This document shows, in pieces, positions 11,412 through 21,379 of a stretch of 30,675 nucleotides of DNA. This stretch comes from Chara braunii (lineage: Eukaryota; Streptophyta; Charophyceae; Charales; Characeae): assembly GCA_003427395.1 (NCBI GenBank), contig BFEA01000109.1, positions 3,000,394 through 3,031,068 on the forward strand, written 5' to 3'. Position 1 is the stretch's first letter; each line of letters begins with the position of its first letter. A model generated the notes under the pieces. That model made no database searches. It was not told the DNA's origin and worked only from the letters and a program-made list of their open reading frames with translations. The position numbers were made by a program, and so were the translations under genes.

Positions 11412-11807
11412 CGTGGACTTGGTCGGTAGGCCAAGATCTGGCTCTGGGGCGCTTGGCTAGATCCGCACTCGATGTAGTACCCGTTCGTATGGATTATGGT
11501 TAATAGTAGTATCAGGCTTGGACCTAATAGTATTGGTTACGATGTTGGACTTTCATCAGGCAGATCTAGGGATCAAGGCCAACGACCAGTGATGACGAGG
11601 CAATGGAGTTGTGGATTTGATCGGTAGGCCAAGATCTAGCCCTGGGGCGCTTGGCTAGAGCCGCACACGATGTAGTACCGTTCATATAGATTATGGCTAA
11701 TAATAGTATCAACCTTGGGCCTAATACTATTGGTTACGATGTTGGACTTTCATCAGACGCATCTAGGGATCAAGGCCAACGACCCGTGACGACGGGGCAA
11801 TGGAGCA
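11412..11807 (+). repeat. 198-bp tandem duplication
   Basis: Two adjacent units, about 11412-11609 and 11610-11807, share TCGGTAGGCCAAGATCT, GGGGCGCTTGGCTAGA, GGTTACGATGTTGGACTTTC and ATCTAGGGATCAAGGCCAAC at a constant offset near 198. By eye roughly 85-90 percent identical, hence fairly recent. No coding frame runs through both units. Confidence 0.9.
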
Positions 11808-11809
11808 GG

Positions 11810-12200
11810 TTGAGGGTCCGACGAGACTATCCCCCTTTATTTTATTGTCGGTCACCGCGGGACTAATTGACTGAATTGAGGGGGTGCCAGTGATTTTCCG
11901 TCCCCCCCAAAGTACCACCGTCTTCTTTTTATTTTTACTTCAATTTTGTAATTTAATTTTATTTTCAATTTTAATTTAGCAGGCCAGACTTTCTAGGACA
12001 CAATGTCGATACTGACTCCGGGACTGAAGGTAGTCCCAACAGTCTGGCTCTCTGACTCGGATGATACACCACTGAACTGATTAAGATACAGATATGAGTT
12101 CAAATTTTAATGATGAAACTTGAGAAGTAAAGACCAAATATTTCTGAATTGTTAGAGACCGATTAACTCAATGATGATATCTCGAGGCCGTGACCAGCGG
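11810..12200. other. Intergenic, AT-rich inner flank of the right copy
   Basis: It includes a T/A-rich run (about 11925-11980) and no supported feature. Whether it belongs to the right copy of the long element is unresolved. Confidence 0.4.
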
Positions 12201-12203
12201 CTC

Positions 12204-12316
12204 GATCCTTCAGGACATTTATTGAAGTTGGATCGATACAAAGGAGATTAGCATGACCCCTGCGCAAGGACGACACCCATAAATTGAGAGTTTACTTTTT
12301 TTTTCTTTTTTTTTTT
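12204..12316 (+). pseudogene. U6 spliceosomal snRNA-like sequence (probable pseudogene)
   Basis: The sequence follows plant U6 nearly throughout. A 5' stem-loop (TCCTTCAGGA) and CGATACA come first, then GGAGATTAGCATG, CCCCTGCGCAAGGACGACAC, CATAAATTGAGA and finally T runs from 12296 that could terminate RNA polymerase III. U6 base-pairs with U4 and U2 and forms the spliceosome catalytic core. The AGC triad and the internal stem-loop are kept. However, the ACAGAGA box, which contacts the 5' splice site and is almost invariant, reads ACAAAGG, and the 3' segment before the T run is shortened and diverged. I see no plant upstream sequence element (RTCCCACATCG) and no TATA box about 30 bp upstream. 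A retroposed or decayed copy is more likely than an active gene. Confidence 0.75.
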
Positions 12317-12779
12317 GGCTCGTGCTCAGCAGGAAAGCATGTTTATTGCGCCACAATGCGTGATCTGACTGACGTTAGCACGAAGCAAGAAGAGTGGCAA
12401 GAATAAAGCGGAAGTTTGATGAAAGACGTAAAGGAAAAAAAGGAGGAGCTTACCAGTATGAGGTGGTCATTTATGTGGTCGTGGTGGACATCTGTGCGTT
12501 GATCATCGTGTTTCTTTATAGCGAGATCGTCATCGGTTGTACTCGTCGTCATGGCCACCGTTCTCGTATTGACCGAAGACAGGGATCCCGTTCGTGACTA
12601 CTTTTCACACTCGGAGCTACATGACCCCGTCAGTAGTCGAGTGAATCAAACTGGAAAGCTAGTCAGTTGAGGGCACGAAGACAAAGAGAGCGCAGGGGAC
12701 AGAAGAATACAAGTGCGTAGATAGGAAAGGGAAGGGGGTGCTCATTTGTTTGGAGTCGCCTTCACATTTGCAGTCGGTA
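12317..12779. other. Intergenic, no gene recognised
   Basis: Overlapping small ORFs on both strands (12343-12558 minus, 12394-12597 plus) lie over the same bases and show no family character. Confidence 0.4.
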
Positions 12780-13434
12780 GGATCTCGTTGTTCATCGTCA
12801 TGAAGGTCTGGCTCCTATATAGGTGACATGAATCCGGACGAAATCGTGGGTAAAGCGGAGAAGGGTCATTTTGCGTGCCCATTGATGAGATCTAGCGGAG
12901 GAATATGCGATTCTGATAGATATTAGCTAGGCGAGATTAATGGTAGTGTTTAGTCTTAGAGTTAGAGCAACAGAGAGAGAGAGATATGAGAGAAAAGGAA
13001 CGAAGGAGGAAACGAGGAAAGGAACGAAGAGGCAAGGAACAAAGAAAAAGCGAGAAGGGCGGAGGACTTACTTGATCGTTCCTTAGCGGATCTCGACGAA
13101 GGGAGGATTGATTGCGGAGGTTTTGGTCGAGGTGAGGTTAGCAAGTGATAATTGTTGGGTGGCAGAGCTATAGGTTGGAGATTGGAATGGAAACGGAGCA
13201 GTTGAGACGAGATCGAGGAGGAGTTGAGAGAGCAAAGACGAGAGTTAAAATTGTATATTTTGCTCGTTTCTTAACAAAATCGAGCAAGAGAATATGATAA
13301 GTGATTGTTATTGGGTAGGGCGAAATGGATTACGAGGTTAGTTTTTAACATTAATGGGTAAGTCCAAAGGTGCAACGGATTGAGGCTGCGCCCAAGCTCA
13401 ATAACTATGACAAGAATGATGAAGACGATGGTAT

Positions 13435-13965
13435 AGCGATGTATCTACCCATGTTTTTGCGAAAGATTCAATCTCATTTTACACGCTCGGTGGGTACTAG
13501 CTTAAGGCTCGTGCTCTATGAAGTATTCGGCCCACCGTTATTTCCCTGTCTAACATCCAATGAACCTGGTGTCATCATCGATCGGATGCATTCAAGTACT
13601 AAGTCATGTTGTCGGGCGAAGAAGAGAAGCAGGGAAGCGACAGTGAGGGAGTTTTCCGTTGGGAACAGGCGACCTGGACGAGCCGAAAGTCGAGCTACTG
13701 TGTCAAACCGCATGCTGACCCGGCACGGATTGGTAGTGTATCTTCCCATGTTCTATCAGAAGATTCATTCCGATTTTGCTCATCCTAACGATGGAAGTCG
13801 CCTCTCTTTTATCCTTCTCACGTGTATGGGGACATTTGTATCTGACAGTTCCTTAGTCTATACTCACGACGGGATTTCCATTCAGTGAAGTTGTCCATAG
13901 AGGTGTATCTTCTTATGTTTTTGCAAAAGATTCATTCTCAGTTTGCACATTTGGTGAGTAGGAGT
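13435..13965 (+). repeat. Three dispersed copies of a ~60-bp segment
   Basis: TGTATCTACCCATGTTTTTG (about 13440), TGTATCTTCCCATGTTCTAT (about 13737) and TGTATCTTCTTATGTTTTTG (about 13904) each continue with AAGATTCAWTC and a TTTKCWC/TTTACAC segment. Offsets are about 297 and 167. They lie inside the right copy of the long element, and a 172-codon ORF (13370-13888) merely spans two of them. Confidence 0.6.
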
Positions 13966-14005
13966 AAGATCCCTACTCACCAAACGTGCAAATTGAGAAT
14001 GAATC
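13929..14005. repeat. Long hairpin: 34-bp arms, 9-nt loop
   Basis: The left arm, 13929-13962, begins GATTCATTCTCAGTTTGCAC. The right arm, 13972-14005, ends GAGAATGAATC. They are complementary over 34 bp with two mismatches, one of which would be a G-U pair in RNA. The loop is AGTAAGATC. The left arm is part of the repeated segment described at 13435-13965, so the right arm looks like an inverted copy of it. Confidence 0.9.
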
Positions 14006-15344
14006 TACTCTAAGGCTTTGAGGTCCAATGTACTTAGCCAGGGGGCCCGACCGAGTGCATTCGGTAGAGAATGATAAAGGGTCGGTTTTCGCAGAAACAG
14101 AGAAAGAGAGCAGTAGAAAAGAGAAAGAGAGCAACACGTACTTGATCATGGTGTTAGTCTGCATTACCGTTTTTGGTTGGTGGAGTGATATGTCTGGTTA
14201 ACATCGTTAACTGATGAGATATCGGTCTGCTAGATAACTACACGTGGGTCTTTCCTCGTGACCAGCTTCTTAGAGGGACTGTTGAAAGCAAGGATTGACA
14301 GATTGAGAGTTTTGTCTTGATTTGGTGCTTGAGGTTGGGTGATTGTTTCTAATTGGTGGGGTGATTTTCCCTGTTGATTCTGTTAACAGACGAGGCTTCG
14401 AAGTTGTTGCTGATTCGAATTATAAGTGTCGATTCCAAGGTGTAAAATGCTAAGTTAAAATATTGTTGTCATTGCTATATGTCCGGTAACATCTGCTGCT
14501 GTGTTATTATTGTTACTATCTTTTCTACTATTTGGTTTCGACGGATTGTTGTTGCCATTAGTTGCTAAGCAGTTGTCGTGTATTACTATGCTCGATGTAT
14601 CACATTGAGTTCGTTATGTTTTGACTGTCATTTGAATAGAGCACATGAGGTGTGCATTATCCGAACGTGGTCTTTTCAGGCTGTGTAACGACAATTTATT
14701 ATAAGGGAAAGCATTGTGGTTTTGGGTGAGTGACTAAACTTTACATAAGGGGTTACCGTTGCGGCTTGGAGGTAAGTTAGGGTGATGTTTCTTTACGTTC
14801 CGGCTGTGTTTTTTGCCATCCTACTACAATTTCTGGCCTCCATTGCGGGACCCTGAGGCGTTTCAAGAATTCAAGATTTTCTCACATGAGTCTGAGTACA
14901 CCTATCTTGGATCTGAGAGACTCAATGATTTTGTTTTCTGGTCTTCTTACTTTCAGTCTAGTCATAACGGTTACAAGAGAAAGGCTACGGGCGGGTTTGG
15001 AAACCCGTAAGCCGCGCCAAGACCTCTATGGGAGGTTCGCCTCACCGAATGAAGGAGGTTTGTCGGAACCTAGACGAGGTTCTGGAAGCAATGAATTAGT
15101 ATTAGATAGTATACCTTCTCTACTTAGTATGAACCCACTATATCTCTATAATCTACATTTTTCTAGTTTGTTTGAAAGATGTGCATGTGTTTTCTTATGA
15201 TTATTGATTTATTTATAAAACTGAATCAGATTGACTGAAAGAAATGCATGGGTGAATTTCTGTTTCATTTTGTTCTGACTGAAATGATACTAAAAGATGA
15301 ATTGGGGGAAGGTGGGAGGAAGGTGGTTTTGCATGCGTTTAACT

Positions 15345-16065
15345 GGGTCAATCAAAGGTTAAACATTGTTTCTAAGCAGAATGGTCTAGTGTTATGTTTC
15401 TTGTCTGTTTTCTCGAGGACAATGCATTATTTTGAAGGAGAATGATTTAGTTGTTGTGTTTATTTTTGAGTGTTTGTTTGTCTGACTTTTGAGGCCAAGC
15501 ATTGTTTCAAAGCATAATAGTTTGGTCTATATATTTTGTTTTTGGTTTCTGACTGAAATTAGACAAAATTGTCAAACTTTATGTTTTTATGTGACTTTCA
15601 AATAAACTGAACATTGTTTCTAAGCAGAATGATTCAGTCTTTTATTTAATTCTGTAAGAGAATTTAAGTAGACGACTAAAGATAGTTTATAAGTAGAATG
15701 ATTTAGCCTGAGGCCACACAAACAAGTGCAAACCGAATATACATTGAAAATAGGTTATTTGTATTTGCATATGAACAGACAGCCAGACATTGTTTCTAAG
15801 AATAATGGTTTACCTTAAGTCATATCACTAAGAAAAAAAACAAAGTCAAGAGTATAATTGAAGGTAGTAAAATTAGGCAAACTCAACATTTTTTCTAAGC
15901 AAAATGGTTCAGTCCTCTGCCCATATTCTGAAGACAAATCAGAGAGTTATCTAAGCAAAATGTTGTAGTCACATGCCCTAAAACTATAGTAGTTTTACAA
16001 CATATTCGTGTATAACCTAATATATGTTACGCATTGTTTCTAAGCAGAATGGTCTAGCACCGTAC
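15345..16065 (-). repeat. Inverted counterpart of the ~80-bp array
   Basis: On + the core reads ATTGTTTCTAAGCAGAATGG, with related copies near 15374, 15436, 15515, 15625, 15693, 15799, 15898, 15956 and 16041. Its reverse complement (AGACCATTCTGCTTAGAAAC) aligns to the left-array core AGACCCCCTGAACTTACAGA. The position, between the 123-bp array and the conserved core, is the same as in the left copy. Confidence 0.7.
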
Positions 16066-16329
16066 CATGTGTAAGATGGGTAAGGGGTTAATCATTTGGA
16101 GGATCAATAAACTATCTTATTTGAAAAAAAATTGGCGTTTTTGTGAGAGATTATGACTGACCTTTGTTGTTGTGTCACTAAACTATGAGTTTAACTTTAA
16201 GTTTAGATGAAGCTGTCTTTGGATAGGTAGGAGCTTTACATGCTCGCCATGGGCTGGAGCTATAGGAGTTAGTTCAATTCCTGCATTTTCAAAGTTAGGT
16301 TCACTTCTCGTATTTGACTTTATATAAAT

Positions 16330-16945
16330 TTTGAAAAGACACTTTCGCTAGGACAATTGTTGCCGACATTTTTGTAAAACCAATGAGTTAGTCAAATTTT
16401 GTCTTCATAAAGTTCAAATTTGGTTTGAATTTTATATTTGACTTATTTGCGAAACCTAATTTTATAGGGGAGTTGTTGCCCAATTCTTTGCTAATTCATG
16501 GAGGTAGACAAAATTTGGCTTTGTGAAGTCATAATTATTTTTAGACTATATTTATCTTTGTACAAATTTAAGAAAGACTATTTATAACGGAAGTGTTGCC
16601 GAAATTTTTACAAATTTAAAGAGTTAGTGTAATTTTGTTTTGATATAGTTAAAGTTTTATCTTTTAATTAATATCTGGCTTTGTATAAATCTAGAAACCC
16701 TATTTCTTTGAATAAGATGTTGCCCAAATTTTTACTAAACCGAAGAGTTAGACAAAATTTGAATCTTTAAAGTCGAGAATGATTTTGCATATTTCATATT
16801 GAACTGAATATAAATTATGAAAAAACACTTTCTCTAGAGGGCGTGTTGTCAAAATGTTTTTAGTTTTTATGAGTTAAATTATATCTTGATAAAGAAAAAC
16901 TTTTGCGATTCACCCTGTTTATGAGAGATGTTGCCAAAATGTTCT
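16330..16945 (-). repeat. Inverted counterpart of the ~123-bp array, six copies
   Basis: The reverse-complement motif (GTTGCCSAAATTTTT) recurs with TGCC or TGTC at 16361, 16477, 16597, 16721, 16847 and 16931; spacings are 116, 120, 124, 126 and 84. The alternation of TTGCCGA and TTGCCCA forms seen in the left array is also visible here, so the alternation predates the duplication. Confidence 0.8.
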
Positions 16946-17585
16946 TTAATTCTTCTCGTACCCATCGAGAGGTAGATTTTGACTTAGTTTTATGAGAATA
17001 TGAGTGAGATGTGATATGAACGTTTATTCTCCATACACTTAAAAGTTAGTATTGAGATTTGATTTGTATTATGATACATGTTTTTTTTTTGTCATTTTGC
17101 TTCAATATTTGATTAATTTCAGGTCGATCATACGAGGATCGTCTTCTGTTTTCTTTTAATAGTAGGTTGGTTATCGATTGTCCGTTTCCGATTCAACTTT
17201 AATTAAACATTGTGACTCAACATAAGATCTGAGCTCCTGTGTTTGATTTATTTCTTTGGAGTTTTACTGAGACTTTTATTAAATATTCATTTAAAAAGGA
17301 AAAGTTTTTTTTTTTTTTAAGAATGAACAAAGTTTGGGGCTTGTTTGCATAAGGCAAGAGGTGTGATTGCAGAGAGTGGTTGAAGTTGACCCCTCGTAGT
17401 GTGTGGTCTGTGGATGTTGAATTTTTTGTGTGATTGCAAATATGTTGTGAGTTGAAGTCGGGATTGACTTTGTCTAAGATCGTGTGTATATTTTGAAGAG
17501 AGTCACATTATGATTGTGAGTATGGTCACTTCATATCCTATAACCCCGTTATATTTAAATATTGTGCATTTGCGAGGCTTAGGTC

Positions 17586-17865
17586 NNNNNNNNNNNNNNN
17601 NNNNNNNNNNNNNNNNNNNNNNNNNNNNNNNNNNNNNNNNNNNNNNNNNNNNNNNNNNNNNNNNNNNNNNNNNNNNNNNNNNNNNNNNNNNNNNNNNNNN
17701 NNNNNNNNNNNNNNNNNNNNNNNNNNNNNNNNNNNNNNNNNNNNNNNNNNNNNNNNNNNNNNNNNNNNNNNNNNNNNNNNNNNNNNNNNNNNNNNNNNNN
17801 NNNNNNNNNNNNNNNNNNNNNNNNNNNNNNNNNNNNNNNNNNNNNNNNNNNNNNNNNNNNNNNNN
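17586..17865. other. Assembly gap (280 N)
   Basis: A run of 280 undetermined bases inside the right repeat copy. The equivalent part of the left copy lies within about 395-700, so the missing sequence is probably also repeat. ORFs reported across the gap are meaningless. Confidence 1.
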
Positions 17866-18000
17866 TTAAGTCAAGCCCGTTAACATGTTTCCAGACCTTC
17901 AATGATGGAGCCTCACTCTTAGGGTCAGAGACGTTTGACCGCTACAAAGGGACGAAACCCGCCTACCACTCCTTTCTATAATGTGCATAAAAAGGTAGGT

Positions 18001-18175
18001 CTCACAATCGCACTTGCGATTGTTTAGCGTTTAAAGATTAACCCCTTAAGACTAGTGTCAGCCGACACTTGAGTGTTGAATGTGAGCCTCGCTATTGCAC
18101 TTGCTATTGTCTAGCATTTAAAGATTAACCCCTCAAAACTCGTGTCAGTTGACACTTAAGTGTTGAATATGACCC
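18001..18175 (+). repeat. 87-bp tandem duplication
   Basis: TTTAAAGATTAACCCC followed by GTGTCAGYYGACACTTRAGTG occurs at 18032 and 18119 (offset 87). Each unit contains a self-complementary element, GTGTCAGCCGACAC or GTGTCAGTTGACAC. The left element copy (about 190-230) has a single unit, so the duplication arose in the right copy or was lost in the left. Confidence 0.85.
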
Positions 18176-18463
18176 TCATAGTTATTGAGGACTTCGTGGT
18201 TATGGATGCCGCATAGTACTACGTCATCCTCACGTCTGCTTGTGTAACCATGCATGGCTAGTCGATATGACAAGGCCTACGTCGGTTCGACATTTATTCA
18301 GAGTCTCGTGCATGACACTCACTTATTTCTGTCGCTAAAAGGTTATGGTTTGGATACAAAAAAAAAGATTAGGTGTGATTTAAAAGTGAAACTTGGTTTT
18401 TATCTTTGTAAAGTATATTGTGTGGTTAGATGAGTCGGCTTAGTCGACCGACGCAGAGTCACT

Positions 18464-18972
18464 CTTGGGAGATCAACCCCCAGAGTGTCGGTTCACGTAC
18501 AACTCTGATTGAGGTGTTCGACCAAGCGTACTCCCTATGCTACAACAAATGAGAAACACCCTTGGTCATGCCACCTCTGCAATTGCACTCGGTGTTCGCA
18601 CGTGGTTCGGTAGCTCGATAAGGACGGAGTTGTCCAAGGGTGGTGACAACCACGTGGGCAAAGGTAAGTTGTGCCTCGTGTGACCTTTATCCTGTTGTAG
18701 GGCTTCGTGAGAATCGCTCTTGGGAGATCAACCCCCAAAGTGTTGGTTCACGTACAGGTCTGATTAAGGCGTTCGACCACTCGTACCCTTTGTGCTACAG
18801 CAAACGAGAAACACCCTCGGTCGGGCCACCTCTACGATTGCACTTGGCTACGCACGTGGTTCGGTAGCTCGACAGGGATGCACTTGTCCAAGGGTGGTGA
18901 CAACCACTTGGGCAAAGGTAAGTCGTGCCTCGTGTGACCCTTATCCTATCGTAGGGCTTCGTGAGAATTGCA
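18464..18972 (+). repeat. 255-bp tandem duplication
   Basis: Units 18464-18718 and 18719-18972 share CTTGGGAGATCAACCCCC, GAGAAACACCC, CACGTGGTTCGGTAGCTCGA, GTCCAAGGGTGGTGACAACC, GGGCAAAGGTAAGT and GGGCTTCGTGAGAAT at a constant offset of 254-255. A third, more diverged copy is at 21073-21275. The AGGTAAGT in each unit is a perfect plant splice-donor consensus. Confidence 0.9.
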
Positions 18973-19095
18973 ACTGGCACACTCGACCGGAACGGCGAAA
19001 GCTCCACTGCAATAAGAGTCCTGCAAAAATTATGCTTGACGCGGGCGGGAAGCTCCCCCTGTGGAACCGATGCGCTCGACAAAACGGACTCACAT
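18973..19095 (+). repeat. Flank of the 255-bp repeat, also present at 21276-21370
   Basis: GCACACTCGACCGGAACG...AAGAGTCCTGC...GATGCGCTCGACAA aligns with GCACTCGGCTGGAGCG...AAGTCCTGC...GATGCGCTAGACAA beyond the third copy, which extends the direct repeat to about 300 bp. Confidence 0.7.
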
Positions 19096-19099
19096 TTAG

Positions 19100-20510
19100 C
19101 TACTCTCAACATTGCATAAAAACAAAATTACACTCTACTCTAATTAGAGCAGTTGACCGATGACGCCTACGCCTAGAGACACTCAGCATGATGAATGAGT
19201 TGAGTCCAAGTTCTATAGCAGCGAATCACGAAAGATTTTACGACTACCTGTTATATTAGGAACACTTATTAATCGTTTACATATTTAAACTAGAATAATT
19301 GAGGTCCAACAGTTCATGGCGAGTTTGAGCCATTGCACTTCGGTCAACCAACAAACATTCATGAAAGACCAGAAAGTCTGTCCAGATTGGTCAGAGATCA
19401 TACTTGGTACCCTTTCCCTAGCGAACAAGTTTTGGTCCTGAGTTTAGTTCCTCTTGAAATTAAGGTTCATGTGTAAGATCGACGAGTCAGTACAAGCGGA
19501 TCACACATGTGAGTTTAAGATAATCGGGGTTTAGAGTCTGGACTTGAATTAACAGACCTTAAACTCTGCAGAGATTGGACTTTAACTGAGAGAAGTTGCG
19601 GAACGAAGTCTTGAGAACCGTCTTGTGAGTCATACTCAGCGTATTACCAAAAACTCTAAACCTAACGGGATCAGGAAATACACGAGTGACACTGAGTCCC
19701 GGGGCAAAAGCTTAACGAAAAACAGTAAAAAAAATTCAGCAGTGCACAACCAGAAAAATAAATAAAGGTTGAAGGTTAGATTGAGAAACGAGTCGCAATC
19801 CGCCAAACAAAAAACATAATAACATGAGAGATGCATAACTAGTGATGAGATGCAAAGTCAACAAAAATAAATATGAAGGGTGGGAGATGAAGGTCAATCG
19901 GGAGATGAAATTTCATAGGCTGATTTTGAGAGAGTGTGCAGTCAAAAGAATTTGAGAAAAAAAATACATTGAGTATGTTTTTTATTTTCACAATCGCTGT
20001 GACAAATTGCGAGGTACTAACTCATCTCTAAAGACCATTGAGCAGGTCAGGGTGAAGCTTATGTGGACGTAAATGCTCTCAAACTCCTTCCTTTCGAAGA
20101 CTCTTTAGTGAATCACACAGTAGGTGTCATCCATTAATCAATTTCTCTCAATTTTCAACAATCAACGGCTTGTTACTTAACAATTTTCAATCATTCAAGG
20201 CATCATGAGTACCTAAGTTCGTTGCCATTCAGTTACTACCAGACGACTTTCATGTCCATATCAACCAATCAGTGACATTCAGTTAGTGAAGATCATCAAC
20301 ACTTTATTGATCATTATCGATCAGAGTTCATTATCATTCAGATTAATTCTAGTATCCATCTCGATACATGAGTACAATCTTTTCATTTCCAGTTCGTCAG
20401 ACTGTCTTGAGTAGCCTAAACAGGATTGCTTTCAATTATGCTTTCCAGTACCAGTATGTCAATACAATTGGTTTAAAACAAGGAGATTCATCAATCTTGG
20501 TTGTCCTCAC
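19100..20510. other. AT-rich intergenic stretch, no gene recognised
   Basis: The sequence is rich in stops. A single 66-codon minus-strand ORF (19636-19836) is hydrophobic and unrecognised. From about 20090 to 20460 TCA/CAT-rich sequence recurs without a clean unit. Confidence 0.4.
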
Positions 20511-20516
20511 TTATAC

Positions 20517-20840
20517 ATGAGGATCTATATAAAGAAAGACAAGAAGACTCATGAGCAGTTTTACTCCGTTTGGGTTACTGCAACTCGATATATTGAGGAG
20601 AGAGTTAAAGTGCTTCAAGAGGGTGCAAAGTTGATTCATAGCTTTGATCTTAAGTTATATTATCCTCGACCTCCGGTCCCTTTCTACCTCATCGACGGTT
20701 TTTACTGTGGTAAATTGGTTGACCTAACAAATAGGTATATCTCACCGACAGAGATTGACTATGAGGCAGTGACAAAGTCTTCAAAGTTTCGACATTTTCG
20801 ACGAGGGACCTTCTCCCAACTCTATCTCCCTACTCCGTGA
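20517..20840 (+). CDS. Orphan ORF of 107 codons, possible mobile-element fragment
   Basis: I do not recognise the family. Unlike other small ORFs here it has balanced, protein-like composition: a basic start (MRIYIKKDKK), a central stretch rich in aromatic and basic residues (QFYSVWVTATRYIEERVKV), YYPRPPVPFY, then a mixed tail ending LYLPTP. There is no signal peptide, clear membrane span or cysteine/histidine motif. It sits between the second and third copies of the 255-bp repeat, in otherwise gene-free DNA, so it may be a relic of a mobile element. In another frame, just downstream (about 20866-20946), the stretch HNSWVLDGSTS faintly recalls the WVLDSGAS start of Ty1/copia proteases, which would fit a broken polyprotein. 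The start codon is the first ATG after an in-frame open stretch, so a spliced or longer product is possible. Confidence 0.35.
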   Translation: MRIYIKKDKKTHEQFYSVWVTATRYIEERVKVLQEGAKLIHSFDLKLYYPRPPVPFYLIDGFYCGKLVDLTNRYISPTEIDYEAVTKSSKFRHFRRGTFSQLYLPTP

Positions 20841-21072
20841 GAGGAGTGGTGTGCTATGCTTGACCTCAAAATTTTTAGCCTCGGATGAAACTATTCATAA
20901 CTCATGGGTTTTAGATGGCTCTACATCTATAGACCCCAATACATAAATGTGGCTAAAGACGCTCGAGAAACACAGTTAAAAGAAAGATTATTTATTGCAA
21001 AATATATAAAAAATCATGCGTGACAGCCTGCTGACTTTCTGGTCGTCAAAAGTGGCCTGATTGGAAAAAGTG

Positions 21073-21370
21073 TGACGGCATACCCCCTATGCGACAACAA
21101 ATGAGAAACGTCCTCGGCTGGGTCACATTTACGATTGCACTAAAAAAACTTTCGTACGTAGTTTGGTAACTCGGAGGGGATACGTCCACCGATGGGATGG
21201 TGACAACTTCCACATGCGGAGGTAAGTTGTACATCGCGTTACCCTCTCCTGTCGTAGGGATTCACGAGAGGTATGGCTGACGCACTCGGCTGGAGCGACG
21301 CCACTCGGTTATAAGTCCTGCTAAACCCCGCGTGACGTGGCTGAGGGACTGATGCGCTAGACAACATGAG
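21073..21370 (+). repeat. Third copy of the 255-bp repeat plus its flank
   Basis: It shares CCCTATGCGACAACAAATGA (compare CCCTATGCTACAACAAATGA at about 18533), GATTGCACT, GATGGTGACAAC, GGAGGTAAGTTGT and CCTGTCGTAGGGATTC with the units at 18464-18972, and the following flank with 18973-19095. It is in direct orientation, about 2.3 kb downstream, and more diverged. Confidence 0.8.
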
Positions 21371-21379
21371 GACGTCTTG

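Larger units (their letters stand above)
12780..18350 (-). repeat. Right copy of the same long element, inverted, containing a sequence gap
   Basis: The reverse complement of this stretch is colinear with 1-5060. It is AT-rich, and many differences from the left copy are C-to-T or G-to-A, as expected from decay of methylated cytosines. It contains a 280-N gap (17586-17865), an 87-bp tandem duplication, both internal arrays and a 34-bp hairpin. ORFs inside it (for example 13370-13888 and 14886-15200) fall in repeated or non-coding sequence shared with the left copy and show no recognisable domain. The inner boundary near 12780 is where I lose clear similarity; both copies might extend further towards the centre. 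Confidence 0.8.

Noticed and set aside
13370-13888. 172-codon ORF
   Set aside because: It spans two copies of a repeated segment of the long element and has no recognisable domain.
17510-17902. ORFs crossing the N run
   Set aside because: Most residues are undetermined; the openness is an artefact of the gap.
1-18350. The inverted copies as LTRs of one retrotransposon
   Set aside because: LTRs are direct repeats, whereas these are inverted. No primer binding site, polypurine tract or polyprotein was found between them.
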